Shown here in pieces: positions 48,218-59,515 of a DNA stretch of 64,000 nt. The notes beneath the pieces are model-generated. The model searched no databases. It had not been told where the DNA came from and was given only the letters and a program-made list of their open reading frames with translations. How positions within the stretch are numbered: the stretch's first letter is position 1; every line of letters starts with the position of its first letter. The position numbers were made by a program, and so were the translations under genes. The DNA is from Phytoseiulus persimilis (Eukaryota > Arthropoda > Arachnida > Mesostigmata > Phytoseiidae): positions 20,398,001 to 20,462,000 of the forward strand of contig CM075103.1 of assembly GCA_037576195.1 (NCBI GenBank), written 5' to 3'.

Positions 48218-49118
48218 CGATACGTTTCTCCTCCAGCTCTTTGTGACGACCAGACCAATCGAGGTTCGTGTCGGTTCGGCCGTCGGGTTGACTTGCCGGG
48301 AGACGCCAACAGCGGTGACTAGATTGCTTTTTTCTCCCCTGGCTGCTTTTTCCCGGTTCTCCTTCGTTCAACTGACTCCGTCCGTTCGGAGCACATGAGT
48401 AGTTGCCTTTTTACCGAATGTTCCGCCTGTAGCCACTGTTATACGGGACGAAATAGCAGGGAGAAGTGGGATAGGAGGTCAGACCAGATCTGAACTGGAG
48501 CTTGTTTACTGCTTACCACAGAAGGGATTGTTCAAACAGAGAACAACGACGAGGAAACAAGCTCGGAAACAGTCGAGGTCCTCTCCAACGCACGGAAAAC
48601 AATCGAATGTCAAAGGACAAAACCCGCGAGAAAATACCCCGGGTTTTCTCCGGGTGAACCAATCACCACTTGCGAGCTATCTCGATCGAGTCGAAGCCGT
48701 TGAGTCTTGAGTTGTTTGCGATATCGCTTCGGCAAAAGACCGCGCGTGTCCTTCGGGGACCTCTCTAGGCTGTAGGAGCTTCCTCCGTCGTTGATTCTGG
48801 ATTCTGGGAGTACACAGAAACGAGACGTGGATATGCAGCGACGGAAGAACAGCGGCAGATCGCTTGATTCTGAGCCCTTCCACAGGGAATCCCCAAGGAC
48901 GGGATGTCCCTGGATGATTCGAGATCATAACGGCCCGGAAATCGTTTTCGAAGAGCGGTTCACGCTCAGCTGAACCATTCGAAGCAATCCAGGCCTGGGC
49001 CGTAGCCTAGACCGTCCTCGCGAAAACGCATGGGTGGAAGATTCATGGTCGATGCCGCCAATGACCCTCTCCTACCGGGAATCGGCGAGTTTTACGACTC
49101 TCTGGGCTTACAGCCCTT
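48218..49118. other. No firm gene; left flank of the Tc1 element
   Basis: A plus segment at 48791-48973 (DVDMQRRKNSGRSLDSEPF) is hydrophilic and could be an exon, but no splice evidence fixes it. Confidence 0.35.
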
Positions 49119-50688
49119 AACACGAAATTATCGACAGTCAAGTTTTCTAAACTATTCCTGATGACAAAGAGAGATGATGTTGATGCTGCCATGGAATACT
49201 CCCAGCATCACCACGATTGTGGCGATAGAATATTTCTTCGATTCGAGGAAGACGACGCGTAAGATTCCAGAAAATCGATTTCGAGCCGTAACATGAAATT
49301 ATCGACAGGCTGATTTATTCCACGATTTCGGAATTCTCGAAAGTTAATACTTCGTCGAACCCCCTTTCGCCTTGATGACCTCAAAAATGCGCCTTGGGAG
49401 AGAATCATAGAGTGGTTTTATGTTTCGTTCCCCAATTCTGGCCCAAGAAGAAAGAATCGCATGTTTCAGTTCCTCTCTTGAGTTGTACTGCTTCCCATTG
49501 GGATAGACGAGCCGAGCTAACGTTCCCCAGAGGTTCTCAATAATGTTCAGGTCGGGGCTCTTCGGAGGCCAGTCAAGAAAACGTACTCCGCTCTCCCGGA
49601 ACCAATCTTTGATTATCGCCGCCGTGTGCACGGAGGCGCAATCTTGCTGGAAGATGAAATCCGTTCCAACTTTCTCCAAAGCTTGAGGTCGCAGGTGGTT
49701 CTCGAGTAGCAGCTTATAGTCCACGGAACGCATTATTGTCTCCACGAAGATGATTTGGAACGTCCCGCGGCGACTGACCGCTCCCCAGATCATAACTGAA
49801 CCGCCCCCGGACTGTCTTTTGGAATAGAATCGAGGCTCTTTCCGAAGATCGTGATAGTAGTTATGGAATCCATCCGGGCCGTCCAGATTGAACTTTTTCT
49901 CATCGCTGAAGACAACTTTATCCCATTCCGAAGTCCAACTCATCCATTCCTGGGCGCGATCGAGCCTAGTGTCTCGGTGCTTTTTCGTCAGCGGGGGCTT
50001 CCCGCACATTTTCTTGAATTTCAGATGATACGCACTTCTCAAAACGCGCCAGACGGTCTGTTTATGCACTGGGAGGTTGTTTGAGTCTCTGATTTGAGCG
50101 CAAGAGACACTCTTGTTGCTCGCATCCTAAATTATCTTCCGTTTCTGACGATCTGAGAGCTTTGTGCTTCGTTTCTTGTACGATCTGATGCCATACTCCG
50201 CCCCTAATCTCAAATACCGCAGCACTACGTCCGCTGTTCTGCCGATCTCTCGTCCGATAGCTCTTGCTGCGAGCCCAGAGCCGTGTAATTGATCGATGCG
50301 AATCCTTTCTTGAGGAGTCAGAGCCGGTTTTCGTCCCATATTGAGGGAATGAATTCTTTCTCACAAATCTTGACGAGCCGGAGTTCTGAGTCGACAAATC
50401 GTACTTGTGTGTCCTTCGTTAGCACTAACTTGACGTTCGTCGGTATCAGCCTCACGAGAAAATGCTGAAACTCCAACCGAATGCGCGATTTCAACGCTGT
50501 CGATAATTTCGTGTTACAGCTGGATATCAAAAATGTTCGATCCTGAGCCTAAACTTCGTTCTTCTCAGTCGGTTGATATAATCTCAAAGTCTGTCGCACC
50601 TAGTGGAATTCCCATGGCAACACTGACTTCGTTATCCAGCGGGTGCGGAAATCATCCACATAGAATGCGTGTCGATAAATTCGTGTTG
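49119..50688 (-). mobile_element. Tc1/mariner-family DNA transposon with paired (IR/DR-like) terminal repeats
   Basis: A copy of acacgaaattatcgacag starts at 49121 just after TA. A second copy (acatgaaattatcgacag) starts at 49291. On the right, inverted copies end at 50514 (followed by TA) and about 50686. Outer-to-inner spacing is about 170 bp on both sides, so the ends look like the inverted-repeat/direct-repeat arrangement of some Tc1 elements. The space between copies is only loosely conserved (gctgccatgg against gttgccatgg). The right outer flank is TG instead of TA, so that end has decayed. Length is about 1.57 kb outer to outer, or 1.39 kb from 49121 to 50514. Confidence 0.85.
49344..50339 (-). 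pseudogene. Tc1-family DD34E transposase with one in-frame stop
   Basis: Cut-and-paste transposase of about 330 residues, the normal Tc1 length. The ATG at 50339 opens the helix-turn-helix DNA-binding half (MGRKPALTPQERIRIDQLHG, RAIGREIGRTADVVLRY). The same frame continues to 49344 through linker TVWRVLRSAYHL and the catalytic core: SDEKKFNLDGPDG (first Asp), FQQDCASVHTA (second Asp) and SPDLNIIENLWG (Glu), with 34 residues between second Asp and Glu. The GRPR-like basic patch is not obvious. The only lesion seen is a TAG at 50127-50129, between the DNA-binding and catalytic halves, so this copy is probably inactive but young. Confidence 0.92.
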
Positions 50689-53173
50689 CGGACTGTATTT
50701 TCGAGGACAGCGGAGAAAGCTCGATCGTCTCCTATCGAGCAAAATCAATGCTCACGTGAGTGCGTTAGAGGATTCTCGATTCGAAGGGTGATGATGACCA
50801 GAAGGAGTAACCACTGACTCTTCTGTTGCACCAAAGCTGTCTCATCCGCTGTAGCATTTCGCAATACAGAGAGTTCGAGAGTACCCCGAATTCTGGCGTT
50901 CAAGAGCAGCTGAACGCAATTTGGTCACGCCGAATCGGAGCCTGAAATGTATGTCCAGCTCCGGGTTTACACACAAAAAGTATAGGCTGGATATTAATGG
51001 CATTTTTCGATCTGACCTAGCGGAAGTCCATCCATTGTTGACGAGGAACGCTCCTGGGCGGAAGCATCCTCCGTTATCGTAGCTGAACTCGCTTGTAGGC
51101 ATCCTCATTGAGCAGTGAAGGACATGATCCCGAATTCCCCCCTCCCCCTTTCCAGACAACTCCAGCTCACGACGTGCCCGTTTGGGGACTCCGAGACAGA
51201 ACTGACGACGAGCCGTTCAGCTGACGTTGCTGTGACACCAGCCTACAACTCCATTGACCGATGAGCGAACACAAAGGCCAACTGCAGAGCAGAGACTCGC
51301 ATTATGAGTGTTTACACGGAGTGATTCTCGGTTCCGCATAAATCTCGAGAAATTCCATTCCGTTGAAAACTCGAATCTGATCGCCGAATACGTCTTATTC
51401 CCCTCTCTTGGGTTATGCTCGAAGTTGAGATGAGATGAGACCCGGTTCTCATTCTCATTGCCAAGCAGCTGCTATCTTTTTTTTTTGAAACGAATGAATG
51501 AAACGCTGATTAGTCTTTTCTGCTTGGAGCTGATGAAGAATCGCCCAGGTAGACGCGAAGCCATCGCTCGGTAGGATTCGTGGTTCGTTGGTTGCCTCTG
51601 TGCTGATGAATCAACCGATCCGATTGATTCGACTGGCGAATGCGGAGAGAGCGAGGGGAGGACGGGGCTTGCCGATTGATTGGCATTGTTAGTCTCTTAT
51701 TGGAAGTCAACACAACGTTCGTTGTACTCGTTCCCTCGTTCCGACTTCAGCGACTCTCTATTTGACATCTTATTCGGATGCGGCGCCGGCAGTAGATATA
51801 CAGCTTTTTCTTCCCTGACCAGCCCTCAGCCTCTGGGGAAGCACTTCTGCACTTCCTTACGTCGCGTACTGCTTTGGCTCCTCCTTCTGGTTTTCTATCC
51901 GCCTTTTCGGAGGATCTTGATTTCGGCAGTCAGCCCTCACGAGCACTTCTGTGTATGAAAGAGCCACAGAGGCATGCCAGAACCACATGGACAATGGTGA
52001 CATCGATGGATATTAGTTACTTGTACCGACAATGATCCCGTCTCTCTTGAGGCCTATTCGATAACTTCCTCAGGAGAACTCCGCATCGAGGAGGAAGTCG
52101 CGGTCCCTGTGCGAATGTTAAGGTTGTTGATCACAGGGAAGGCAGAACACAATCTCGCTCAAACCTCGCGGGACTTAAGTTGCTCTAGCATTTCCGCGAC
52201 CATACATGCGAACAACGGAGAGAGGCTGCCGAGCTCGCTGCTCTGTTCTCGAACGAGCAAAGGACCCAACCAACGAACGCGGCCGCCCGACATTATTATC
52301 CAGTCAGAGATTCAGTCGTTTGCATTCTAATGCAAAGATCCTCCTCTTGCCCGCGCTCCTCTGCTCCCACCAGAGCATCGTCCTCCTTGTTTCCTTTCAA
52401 CCAAGCTCTTGAATTCTCTATCCCATTCATCACTGTTTTGTCCACAGGCTCCCGTCCCTCCCTCTCATCCCAATATTCGCCCCAATCTCCGTTTCCCGCT
52501 CAGCCTGTCACTTTGAAGGACGTTTTCCTGTTTTTATCTTCAAATTCTCGCCCAATTTCTCCTCTCCCTCTTATGAACTCCCTTTTGTACGCACCGCAAT
52601 ACCGCCCTCCTCTCTCTGTACTACGAAATACCCTCTCTCTGCGTCTCTCCCCCGCGACAGCGCCTCTCTCAATGTGAACTACTCTTGGCTGAGTCTGAGT
52701 GTCGAATATCAATCTGTCGCGTTCCCCTATCAAAATATCGAGGATTCTTCGGTTCTCGATTCGTGTCTTTCCCAGGTTCTGAGGATTCTCTTCAACGGCC
52801 AATGATGCCTGATCTTCGTTCGTATTCTCCTTGGAAACTCTTCTTCTCTCATGAAATTCCTTTCCCTGCTCCCTTCCTTCGCACCACCGTGTTTTCAGGC
52901 TGTATCCACTCTCGTTATGATTGTTTGTCGGCGATTCTGACGGGCTCCAGGATCGTTGGATTTCACGTCTCTCTGATACTCTCCGTTCCTCCCCTTTTCC
53001 GTCCTCGGCAAGCTCGCCGTTGCGAAGTTATGGCCTCCGTCCGACTATGAAGCTATTCAGGTAGGACACATGACCCAGTGAACCAAGAGCTCTACAGACT
53101 GAATCATAAGTTTGAGACGGCTCCTGGGTGGATACTGCTCCGGTTTCCGTTTCCAGACTCGAAATATAACCGA
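50689..53173. other. No firm gene; CT-rich tract on the plus strand
   Basis: 52320-52990 is pyrimidine-rich on plus (purine-rich on minus), with a minus ORF 52802-52500 (ENPQNLGKTRIENRRILD) that may reflect composition only. A minus segment at about 51865-51947 (CRNQDPPKRRIENQKEEP) follows a good acceptor (ctttcatacacag). Confidence 0.4.
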
Positions 53174-53640
53174 TCAGTTGGAACCCCAGATGTAGCGTAA
53201 GGCCAACGTGTAGCACTGCTCCCAACGAAAATTATCTGAGGCTCCAAGACAATGCACGTTTCTGCGAGCGTCTTTCCGGGAAGGGTCGGTTCGCTGGCTG
53301 TGGTACACGGCTATTTGCTCTGCATCAACAGCTAAACAGTTTCGAAGGACGTGTGAACGGTTGTGATTTGACACTCTCATGGAACGGGACTCAGAGGGAG
53401 CAGATCAGGGACCACCGATCTCGGAATAGGAGTTTGAGAAGGAAGAAGGCACTGCGAGTCCTACGCCGGTGTGATGTTCAGTCGTATGTCTTGCCCTTTT
53501 GGCTGATATCCAAGCGCTGGGCTTGCTCCATTCCGTCGGTTCACGAGGCGTGCGTCGGCCTCGGTTGTCCACTATTCGCCTGGACTCAACGTCGAGTCCA
53601 TGGAGGTCCTGGATCGCCTCCACGGCCTCCGTACAGGTAA
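53174..53640 (-). pseudogene. Possible relic of a non-LTR retrotransposon endonuclease
   Basis: One minus frame is open for about 150 codons with a single internal TGA (53405-53407). It contains HTTEHHTGVGLAVPSSF, reminiscent of the GVGFAI segment of LINE/CR1-type endonucleases, followed after the stop by SMRVSNHNRSHVLRN and AVDAEQIAVYHSQRTDPS, which could align with the next beta strands. There is no catalytic motif I can point to with certainty. The downstream half also works as a stand-alone ORF (53380-53174). The plus strand is partly open too, with a donor at 53637 (CCGTACAG/gtaatc). Confidence 0.3.
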
Positions 53641-55050
53641 TCTCGAGAATTGGCCTTCCGAGTTAACCAGCCGCGTTGCCGAAGAGCGCGCAGGACTGGC
53701 GGCGGTCGCCGACACTGAGTTCACATCTGCTTCGATCAATCATGATCAGCTAGTATAGGACCACAGACAGGGAAGATAATTAGGGTCTAAGTTGAGTTTT
53801 CCCAGGCGACCTCGATAGCCTGGACAACTTTCGACATTCATTCGCACGTTTCATCGGAGTTGAGCTCCAGCCGAAAGAGATTGCACACAACATAGCGATT
53901 ACAATATAAGGCGATCGACGATGCTGAAAGCGCTTAACTCGGGCGCGAATCCAGGTGGAATCTCGAAACTGGATTTGGCCGTAGCAGACAGGATAAATCG
54001 GGCGCGGTAGAGCGGCCGAGCAACAAGGGCGAATGTCAGTGAACGTCGGGAATGATGGTTGGAAGCGCGACCGCAAGAATGCGGGCTCACATGTGGCTCG
54101 GGTCCTGGAGGAATCTCCGACGCCAGTTGAACAGCAGCATTGATGGCCGCAGTCGTTTAGTGATGGCGAGAGGCGTGAACCCGGCAGGTGGTCCAACCGA
54201 CGAACGTGGAAGAATCCACCTCACTACCGCGGAAGCGCGGAGAAGGGTGAGAATGACGGACGGAAGGAAACGGTTAGCCGAGGGAGAAGAAGGAAAAAAA
54301 TGGGAAATTAGAAATGAGAATCTGAGGTCGGCTCCGCGGGGGTCGGCGAGTACAGTTTCGCGAGGGATCGGAGGCACTCGGAATTAGTAGGAAGAGGGGC
54401 GGAATTATCCAGCGAGAAAAGAAAGATTTCGAGGAGGAGGGACTGAGAGCGAGATGGTGGGGGGCAAAGTGGAAGAAAATCGTCGGAAGATGAGCGAAGA
54501 GTATTTGCGGCAAGCAGAAGACACAACAGCTACCGGACGGGGCGAACGCCCAACGAGTTGCGAAGAGAACGAAGTTGGAGAGAAAACAGAGGGAAGGAGA
54601 ACAAGTTTCGCAGAGCCCGTGAATAAGAGGAGAGTTCAGTGTGTGATGTATGGGGTAATTGTCGAGGGAGAGTGATTCCAGCGGAAAGAGCGGAACAGCC
54701 GGGAGGAAACGGCGAAATGAAATATTATCTTTCGTGGGGGAGTCAGCCATCAGCCATGCAGTGGAGGAAAGCCGTCGGAAAACGAGGGCAAAAATTACAA
54801 GCGAAATAGAGAGAAGGAAATTAACGGAGAAGAGATACAGGAAGCGTTCACTCATTCGCTGCTCGACTTCACCCCACGTGAAGTGCTCATTATTGAGTTA
54901 CGTTGGCTTGCGCCTGCCAGTGTGACTGATTCTCTTTGCATTTAACCGCTCCGTGTGCTCATCTGTCGGTCCACAGACTCGTCCGGCAAAGTGCGCTCTC
55001 TTTCGCCTTTGTCCCTGCCATTTGCCTGCCCGCATGCCCGTTCGCATGTT
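53641..55050. other. GA-rich tract on the plus strand; no firm gene
   Basis: 54050-54860 is purine-rich on plus, the mirror of 52.3-53.0 kb. Its ORFs are Arg/Glu/Gly low complexity on one strand and Ser/Pro/Leu-rich on the other. Confidence 0.4.
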
Positions 55051-55770
55051 ATGCAAGCCATCGCCGTGCGAGTCCCTTCCACCATCCGGTCCGCTCATGT
55101 AGGCGGGAGCGTTAGGCGGTTGGGGCGGTGGACAGCCTACGAACGAAAAAGCTCGGTAGATGTGCGAAAGAGGGAAGAGAGGCAACGGGCATCTGGCTTG
55201 TTGCCAATCCCGGTCACAGTAACGAGACGCGACCTTGCGCCAAAACCTCGCACGTCTCCGCCGCGAACACGAGCAACCGAACGCAGAGCCACTGTATACT
55301 CGGCTTTTTCGCCAGGAGCGCCCGCGGATACCAGGAATCCAGTGTTTATCCTGGAATGGCGACTGAAGGGAGGGGGGAGTGACCAAGCTCCAGAACAGAC
55401 CCCGCCAGAAGGAAGAACCCCACGCGAAGCCAAGCATGCAACCGCCGCAGAACCAGTTCAGCACCTCAAGACGCAGCTGGACAACGAGAGCAGATCTCAA
55501 GGTCGTTCACCGAAAACTCCTCAGCAGAGTTTTGGAAGCATGCGTGCATTCTTCGCAACAACCCTTATCACTGGAGGTTCAGACGCCAGCCTTGCAGTAG
55601 AGCCGGCCTGCGTGCAAACTCTTCCCTCGTTGCCAGTTTCTCGGTCGTAGGCTGCAGCGCGGAAGGCGGCTGCGGAAGATGTTTTGAGGCTAGTGGAGAT
55701 GGCGCGAATGGGAGGCGACGGAGAAATCGAAGCCTTCCGGAAAAGATTTCACTCAAATCTCACTGACTGA
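55051..55770 (+). CDS. Hypothetical two-exon gene, about 226 residues
   Basis: The ATG at 55051 opens 187 codons, more protein-like in the second half (AFSPGAPADTRNPVFILEW, TQLDNESRSQGRSPKTPQQS). A weak donor after 55611 (TGC/gtgcaa) and an excellent acceptor (cagtttctcggtcgtag, ending 55650) join in phase 0. The last exon, AARKAAAEDVLRLVEMARM and GEIEAFRKRFHSNLTD, stops at 55770. That exon has very strong coding character. AATAAA lies at 55997-56002. The first exon is less sure and its antisense is also open. No family is recognised. Confidence 0.42.
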
Positions 55771-56926
55771 CCGGAAATCGGGAGAAGAGAGCCAAAGTTG
55801 TTCTTGTCCCCTCGGGCTGGGCCAGCGTTTAGCGCTCGGAGAATCAAAGACGGGACGTTTTTGATCTCGAACACGGGCCATACGCCCCCCGGTTTTTCTC
55901 CGGATGGCAGCTTGTGTGCCCGAAGCCTTGATGTGATCCAGTGTAATGGTTTGGAGGCGGTTCCTACTAGCCTCTACTAAGTTGCTCAAGAACGTGAATA
56001 AATTGTGTGCTGAGGCCCCGCATAATTGATTGCTCGTTGTTTGATCAGTTCCTTCCTGCTGCGTCCGCTACTTTCGCTGCGATGCATCCCCGCAGAGCTC
56101 CATCCTTACCAGCTCCACGTGCTGTCGATTCGCTGCTACACCTGCACGCGTCCATGCTCGCACGTTTGTTTCTTCTGTTCGTGTCGAAACGCGCATCCCC
56201 ACCGCGGGATGCCGCCTCCCCCTCCTGCCTCACTCCATCCTCATTTTTTCTGCATCCTCCAAGTTCATGTTAGCATGGATTCAGGAAATTGGTTTTTGAT
56301 TCCTGTTTGTCACGAAACAAATCATCATTGTTCCCATTCGTCATGAAACAAACGTTTTCGGGTCGAAGAGAGAGAAAAACTCTCTGAGGGAGCGACGTTC
56401 CTCCTGCCATCGAATCAGATGAAACGTGAAACGGAGGCCTGCTCGAATGAAAAACGGGATACCGGAAATCCGCGGAAAGAAAGCGACGGTTCCGAGTCGT
56501 GATCGTTTGGAATGGCGATAGTCGCTCCGCTGGGTCCGCTCGACCCCGATAATCAAAAGCTGTGCCAGATGAGAACTAATCATTCGGACTGGTTTCGAGT
56601 TCCGCAGCGGCTGCAATGCCGGGTTCTCATTCGAGGGCTCAACCACTTCCAAAGCGGTTCATGCAACACTGAGGTGTTCTCGTGATCGTACCGAGGGAGC
56701 CGCCTCATGGATTCGAGTCCTTGAATGATTGGGAACCTCCCGATGCAGGCTTCGCGAGAGCATCCTGAGGCGTCGGGTAAGTCGCTTGGGGAAGCAAAGT
56801 TTGAGGCGTTCGCCAAGCTCTTATGGGAGGGCCCCGAGTGGGGATGAGAGAACGATTGTTGAGACCAGAGAAACAGTTGAGGCGACGAATAGGGCACGAA
56901 TGAGATCAGAGAAGAGAATAATGCAC
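55771..56926. other. 3' flank and unresolved segments
   Basis: A minus ORF 56233-56045 (MDACRCSSESTARGAGKDG) and minus frames at 56780-56580 (SREACIGRFPIIQGLESM; alternatively DALAKPASGGSQSFKDSNP) may be later exons of the gene starting at 57080. Joins are not established. Confidence 0.3.
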
Positions 56927-57080
56927 TTCCGCAGCACGTGTCGTCTTGGCCGGCATCGAGCTCGAGGCGGAGCACTTCCAGCAACTCCCGCGAACGGGCG
57001 TCGCCGAGCCGCGAGAGCGTGTTTTGCTTCAACCGCTCCGTAAGATTTTCGTTTCCACCACCAGCGCTGTTCGATGCCAT
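56927..57080 (-). CDS. Candidate first exon of an unknown protein
   Basis: The ATG at 57080 gives MASNSAGGGNENLTERLKQN, LSRLGDARSRELLEVLRLEL and DAGQDDTCCG, a clear coiled, charged N-terminus. A possible donor (GGA A/gtgcat) follows at 56926 in phase 1. An in-frame ATG at 57125 would add a short basic leader (IYTPHATRCLATGG). Acceptors for exon 2 exist at about 56770 (cgacgcctcag), and the phase fits the reading SREACIGRF. No family is recognised. Confidence 0.38.
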
Positions 57081-57327
57081 GCCACCAGTCGCAAGACATC
57101 GAGTAGCGTGTGGCGTATAAATCATCCGTCGATTCAGAATGTTTACGCCGTCACGGCTGGTTTGAGGTTTCTCATACCTGTCCCAGAGAGCGATGAGCTG
57201 GAACCCCTTGCTGAGAGAGAGGAACAAAACTAACCAGCAATGGAAGCCCTTTTTCCAACGTTCTGAGAAATTTCCTCCCTAGTGGTGCGATTTGGGCGCT
57301 TGACCGGCTTGCTCACGAATTCCTGCC

Positions 57328-57666
57328 ATGATCCAGTACACCTATTTATTGCTTCTGCAGCGGGAGGAATCGCTGTTGGGGCTCCATCTGAATTCGATTT
57401 CATCGTTGGTTGAGCAAGCGGTCATGATGCACATGGATTGTTCCCTCGGCTCGGACGAGCTGGAAAACGCGCTTCTCTGTGCTAGGAATCTTTCTTCAAT
57501 ATTTTTCCTGAGCCTAACGAGACTAGACGAACCAAATCCAACCGGATATCATGGGATCCGAACGTGGAGCGGTTTCAACTCCGTCCGTGAGCACCGAACA
57601 GTTTCGTTCGAGACCAGCTTTGCTGCATCCATAATCGGCTCCGAAATCTCAGTCAATCAGAATTGA
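57328..57666 (+). CDS. Hypothetical 112-residue ORF
   Basis: An ATG-initiated frame with natural composition: MIQYTYLLLLQREESLLGLH, GSDELENALLCARNLSSIFF, RLDEPNPTGYHGIRTWSGF. No significant open antisense. No domain is recognised. It may join the next plus ORF at 57775 but a donor of matching phase was not found. Confidence 0.38.
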   Translation: MIQYTYLLLLQREESLLGLHLNSISSLVEQAVMMHMDCSLGSDELENALLCARNLSSIFFLSLTRLDEPNPTGYHGIRTWSGFNSVREHRTVSFETSFAASIIGSEISVNQN

Positions 57667-57774
57667 GGTCTACAGTTCTCCGATCCTGAAGCCCGTACCG
57701 AACTTTCTCCCCTCAGACGGTCAACGATTCAATTCTTGCGCCCCTGACCTCACTTTCATCACGAAGTTTCCAGA

Positions 57775-58002
57775 ATGGAGGGAGTGTCAAGCCAAGAGCT
57801 CTCGGAGGAAAAAACGCCTTGTATCGAGGATGACACGAGATTCCAGGCATCCTCTAATCTCCTAATAGAGCCGAGTAGAATTTCGCCATTACTTGATATC
57901 GGAGCTCACAGTGACATCACGGAGGAAGTCTGCTGCGCATCACGCAGTGCAATTTCGCCTTCCAGCCTCCCTGCTGACGATCTCTCGAAGCTGGAATCCT
58001 GA
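57775..58002 (+). CDS. Hypothetical 75-residue acidic ORF
   Basis: The ATG follows a good acceptor (cgaagtttccag) by one base and reads MEGVSSQELSEEKTPCIEDD and HSDITEEVCCASRSAISPS, stopping at 58002. It is either the last exon of the gene at 57328 or a short independent frame. Unknown function. Confidence 0.32.
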   Translation: MEGVSSQELSEEKTPCIEDDTRFQASSNLLIEPSRISPLLDIGAHSDITEEVCCASRSAISPSSLPADDLSKLES

Positions 58003-58282
58003 TGAGAACGACAACATCTGATGTGAGTCTTCTACTCTTTTGTCATCGACGAACGTCTGCTTCCCGTATTTTCCGCACGAATAGGTCGCCGGTGAACAGG
58101 CTCGAAAACCGCTCCCTCTCAGTCGACAATCATTTCATGTGCCTTTCAGCTCGAGTCCGCTGCGCGCGACATCATCAGGGAGACTTGCGGGAGCACACTG
58201 AAAATCCACGTTCCTCGGCTGAGCCGACGCATCCTGGCCACGTGCACGCATTGACATGCCACCGTATGAGGGCACCCTAATG

Positions 58283-58397
58283 AGTAGAGCCTGGAAGTTT
58301 GGGTGATTTTTCGAAATTATCCCATCAATCGCGCGGGATCGATACATTGCGTAAAGGGGATAATTTCGAGAAATCACCTAAACTTCCAGGCTCTACT
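58283..58397. mobile_element. Near-perfect 41-bp foldback element (MITE-like hairpin)
   Basis: Left arm 58283-58323 (agtagagcctggaagtttgg...) and right arm 58357-58397 are reverse complements at 39 of 41 positions, with a 33-nt loop. There is no open frame. It could be a miniature inverted-repeat transposon or a long RNA hairpin. Confidence 0.8.
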
Positions 58398-58556
58398 ATT
58401 GAGTCATGCGCGCCGCGTGTTTGACAAGCGGACAAACACTTTCGGTATGCTGGAGACCAGCGATAGCGCTGCAAAACAAGAATATGCCTCGTTCGATTCG
58501 GGCTCAGCTGAACCGTCGTCGTGCATGCGACTGATCGCGGAGAGCCGTGTTTCCAG

Positions 58557-59515
58557 TTGACTGAACGGGATATTGGCGAGGCCACCATCGGCGGCCACCT
58601 ACGATGCACCGCCATGAGATGTGTGCGTAAGCAGCGAATACAAGTCGTCCAAACGAAGTCGGAGAACAAGCTCAGGCGTTGGCAGGATGAGCGGAAATAT
58701 CCGGAACATTGTTTCGAACTCGATTCATTCAAACCGGAAAGCAATAAGACTCTGCAAACAGGAACCGTCAGGTTCCAAGAATTATCGTGGCACCGCGTAG
58801 GATGTTTGTAGTGGAGTACTCTCTCAAAATTAGATCTCAACCACTCTTCTTAGTATGAGCGACTTCGGTCTCAGAGTTCAGAAAATCCTGAGGCGTCCTA
58901 ACCTCTCCCCGGAAATTGCAGATCGAGGCTCCAAAGACGCTCCTTTGTTTGAATTCACTTCACGTGCGAGCACTGTACCGCCTGCGGGTCTGTTTCAAGT
59001 CGATTGCCTGGCGCGACCTTACTGCAGAGTTCGCACGCCGCATCATCACCAGTGATCAGTTCTTCGCGCACCTGGAAGCTTGGCGGAGGGATGCAGCGGG
59101 TCCCTCAACCTTTTGGAACGATTGGATTGGACGGCTGTGTTCCTAGTTTTTCCTCAGCGAACTCAATACACTCCAGATTGTCTCCACCTCTCCAAACCCG
59201 CGACTTCGCGAGAGAGAGAGAGCAGCCCGGCGCGTCCATTCACGGCTGTCACTCCCAAAACCAGTCATCGAATGCGTCGTTCATGAAGCCTAAGAATCAA
59301 GTTCGCTCGGAACCATCCTCGAGCCGGTATGGAAAGATGTCTGGGTGTGCTTCCAGGATATATGGGGTGCGGGCGGGGCGAAGCTTAGTTAGCGCAGGTG
59401 GTCGGTCGACAAAGAGACGAACAGCTGCAGCGCAGGTGAGCGAGGGGAGAACTTCTTGAAGCGAATTTCTTATTCGTCTTCACAGGTCAACAGCCTTTCG
59501 GAAAGGCGTGGTTGA
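58557..59515 (+). CDS. Unknown Arg/Ser-rich protein, last four exons
   Basis: The exons 58557-58796, 58922-59099, 59158-59435 and 59486-59515 have GT-AG sites and agreeing phases. The second and third introns are 58 and 50 nt. Readings: LTERDIGEATIGGHLRC and RRWQDERKYPEHCFELDSF; then IEAPKTLLCLNSLHVRALY and RRIITSDQFFAHLEAWRRD; then QNQSSNASFMKPKNQVRS with a basic tail; finally VNSLSERRG and stop. The strongest junction is CAG/gtgagcgagg to cgtcttcacag. Exon 2 would alternatively read on to FWNDWIGRLCS if intron 2 were retained. The 5' end is not found. No known domain is recognised. Confidence 0.48.

Noticed and set aside
49289-49308. The inner repeat read as the true end of a shorter Tc1 element
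   Set aside because: A matching outer repeat lies at equal distance on both sides, so paired terminal repeats explain the pattern better; nested insertion is not fully excluded.
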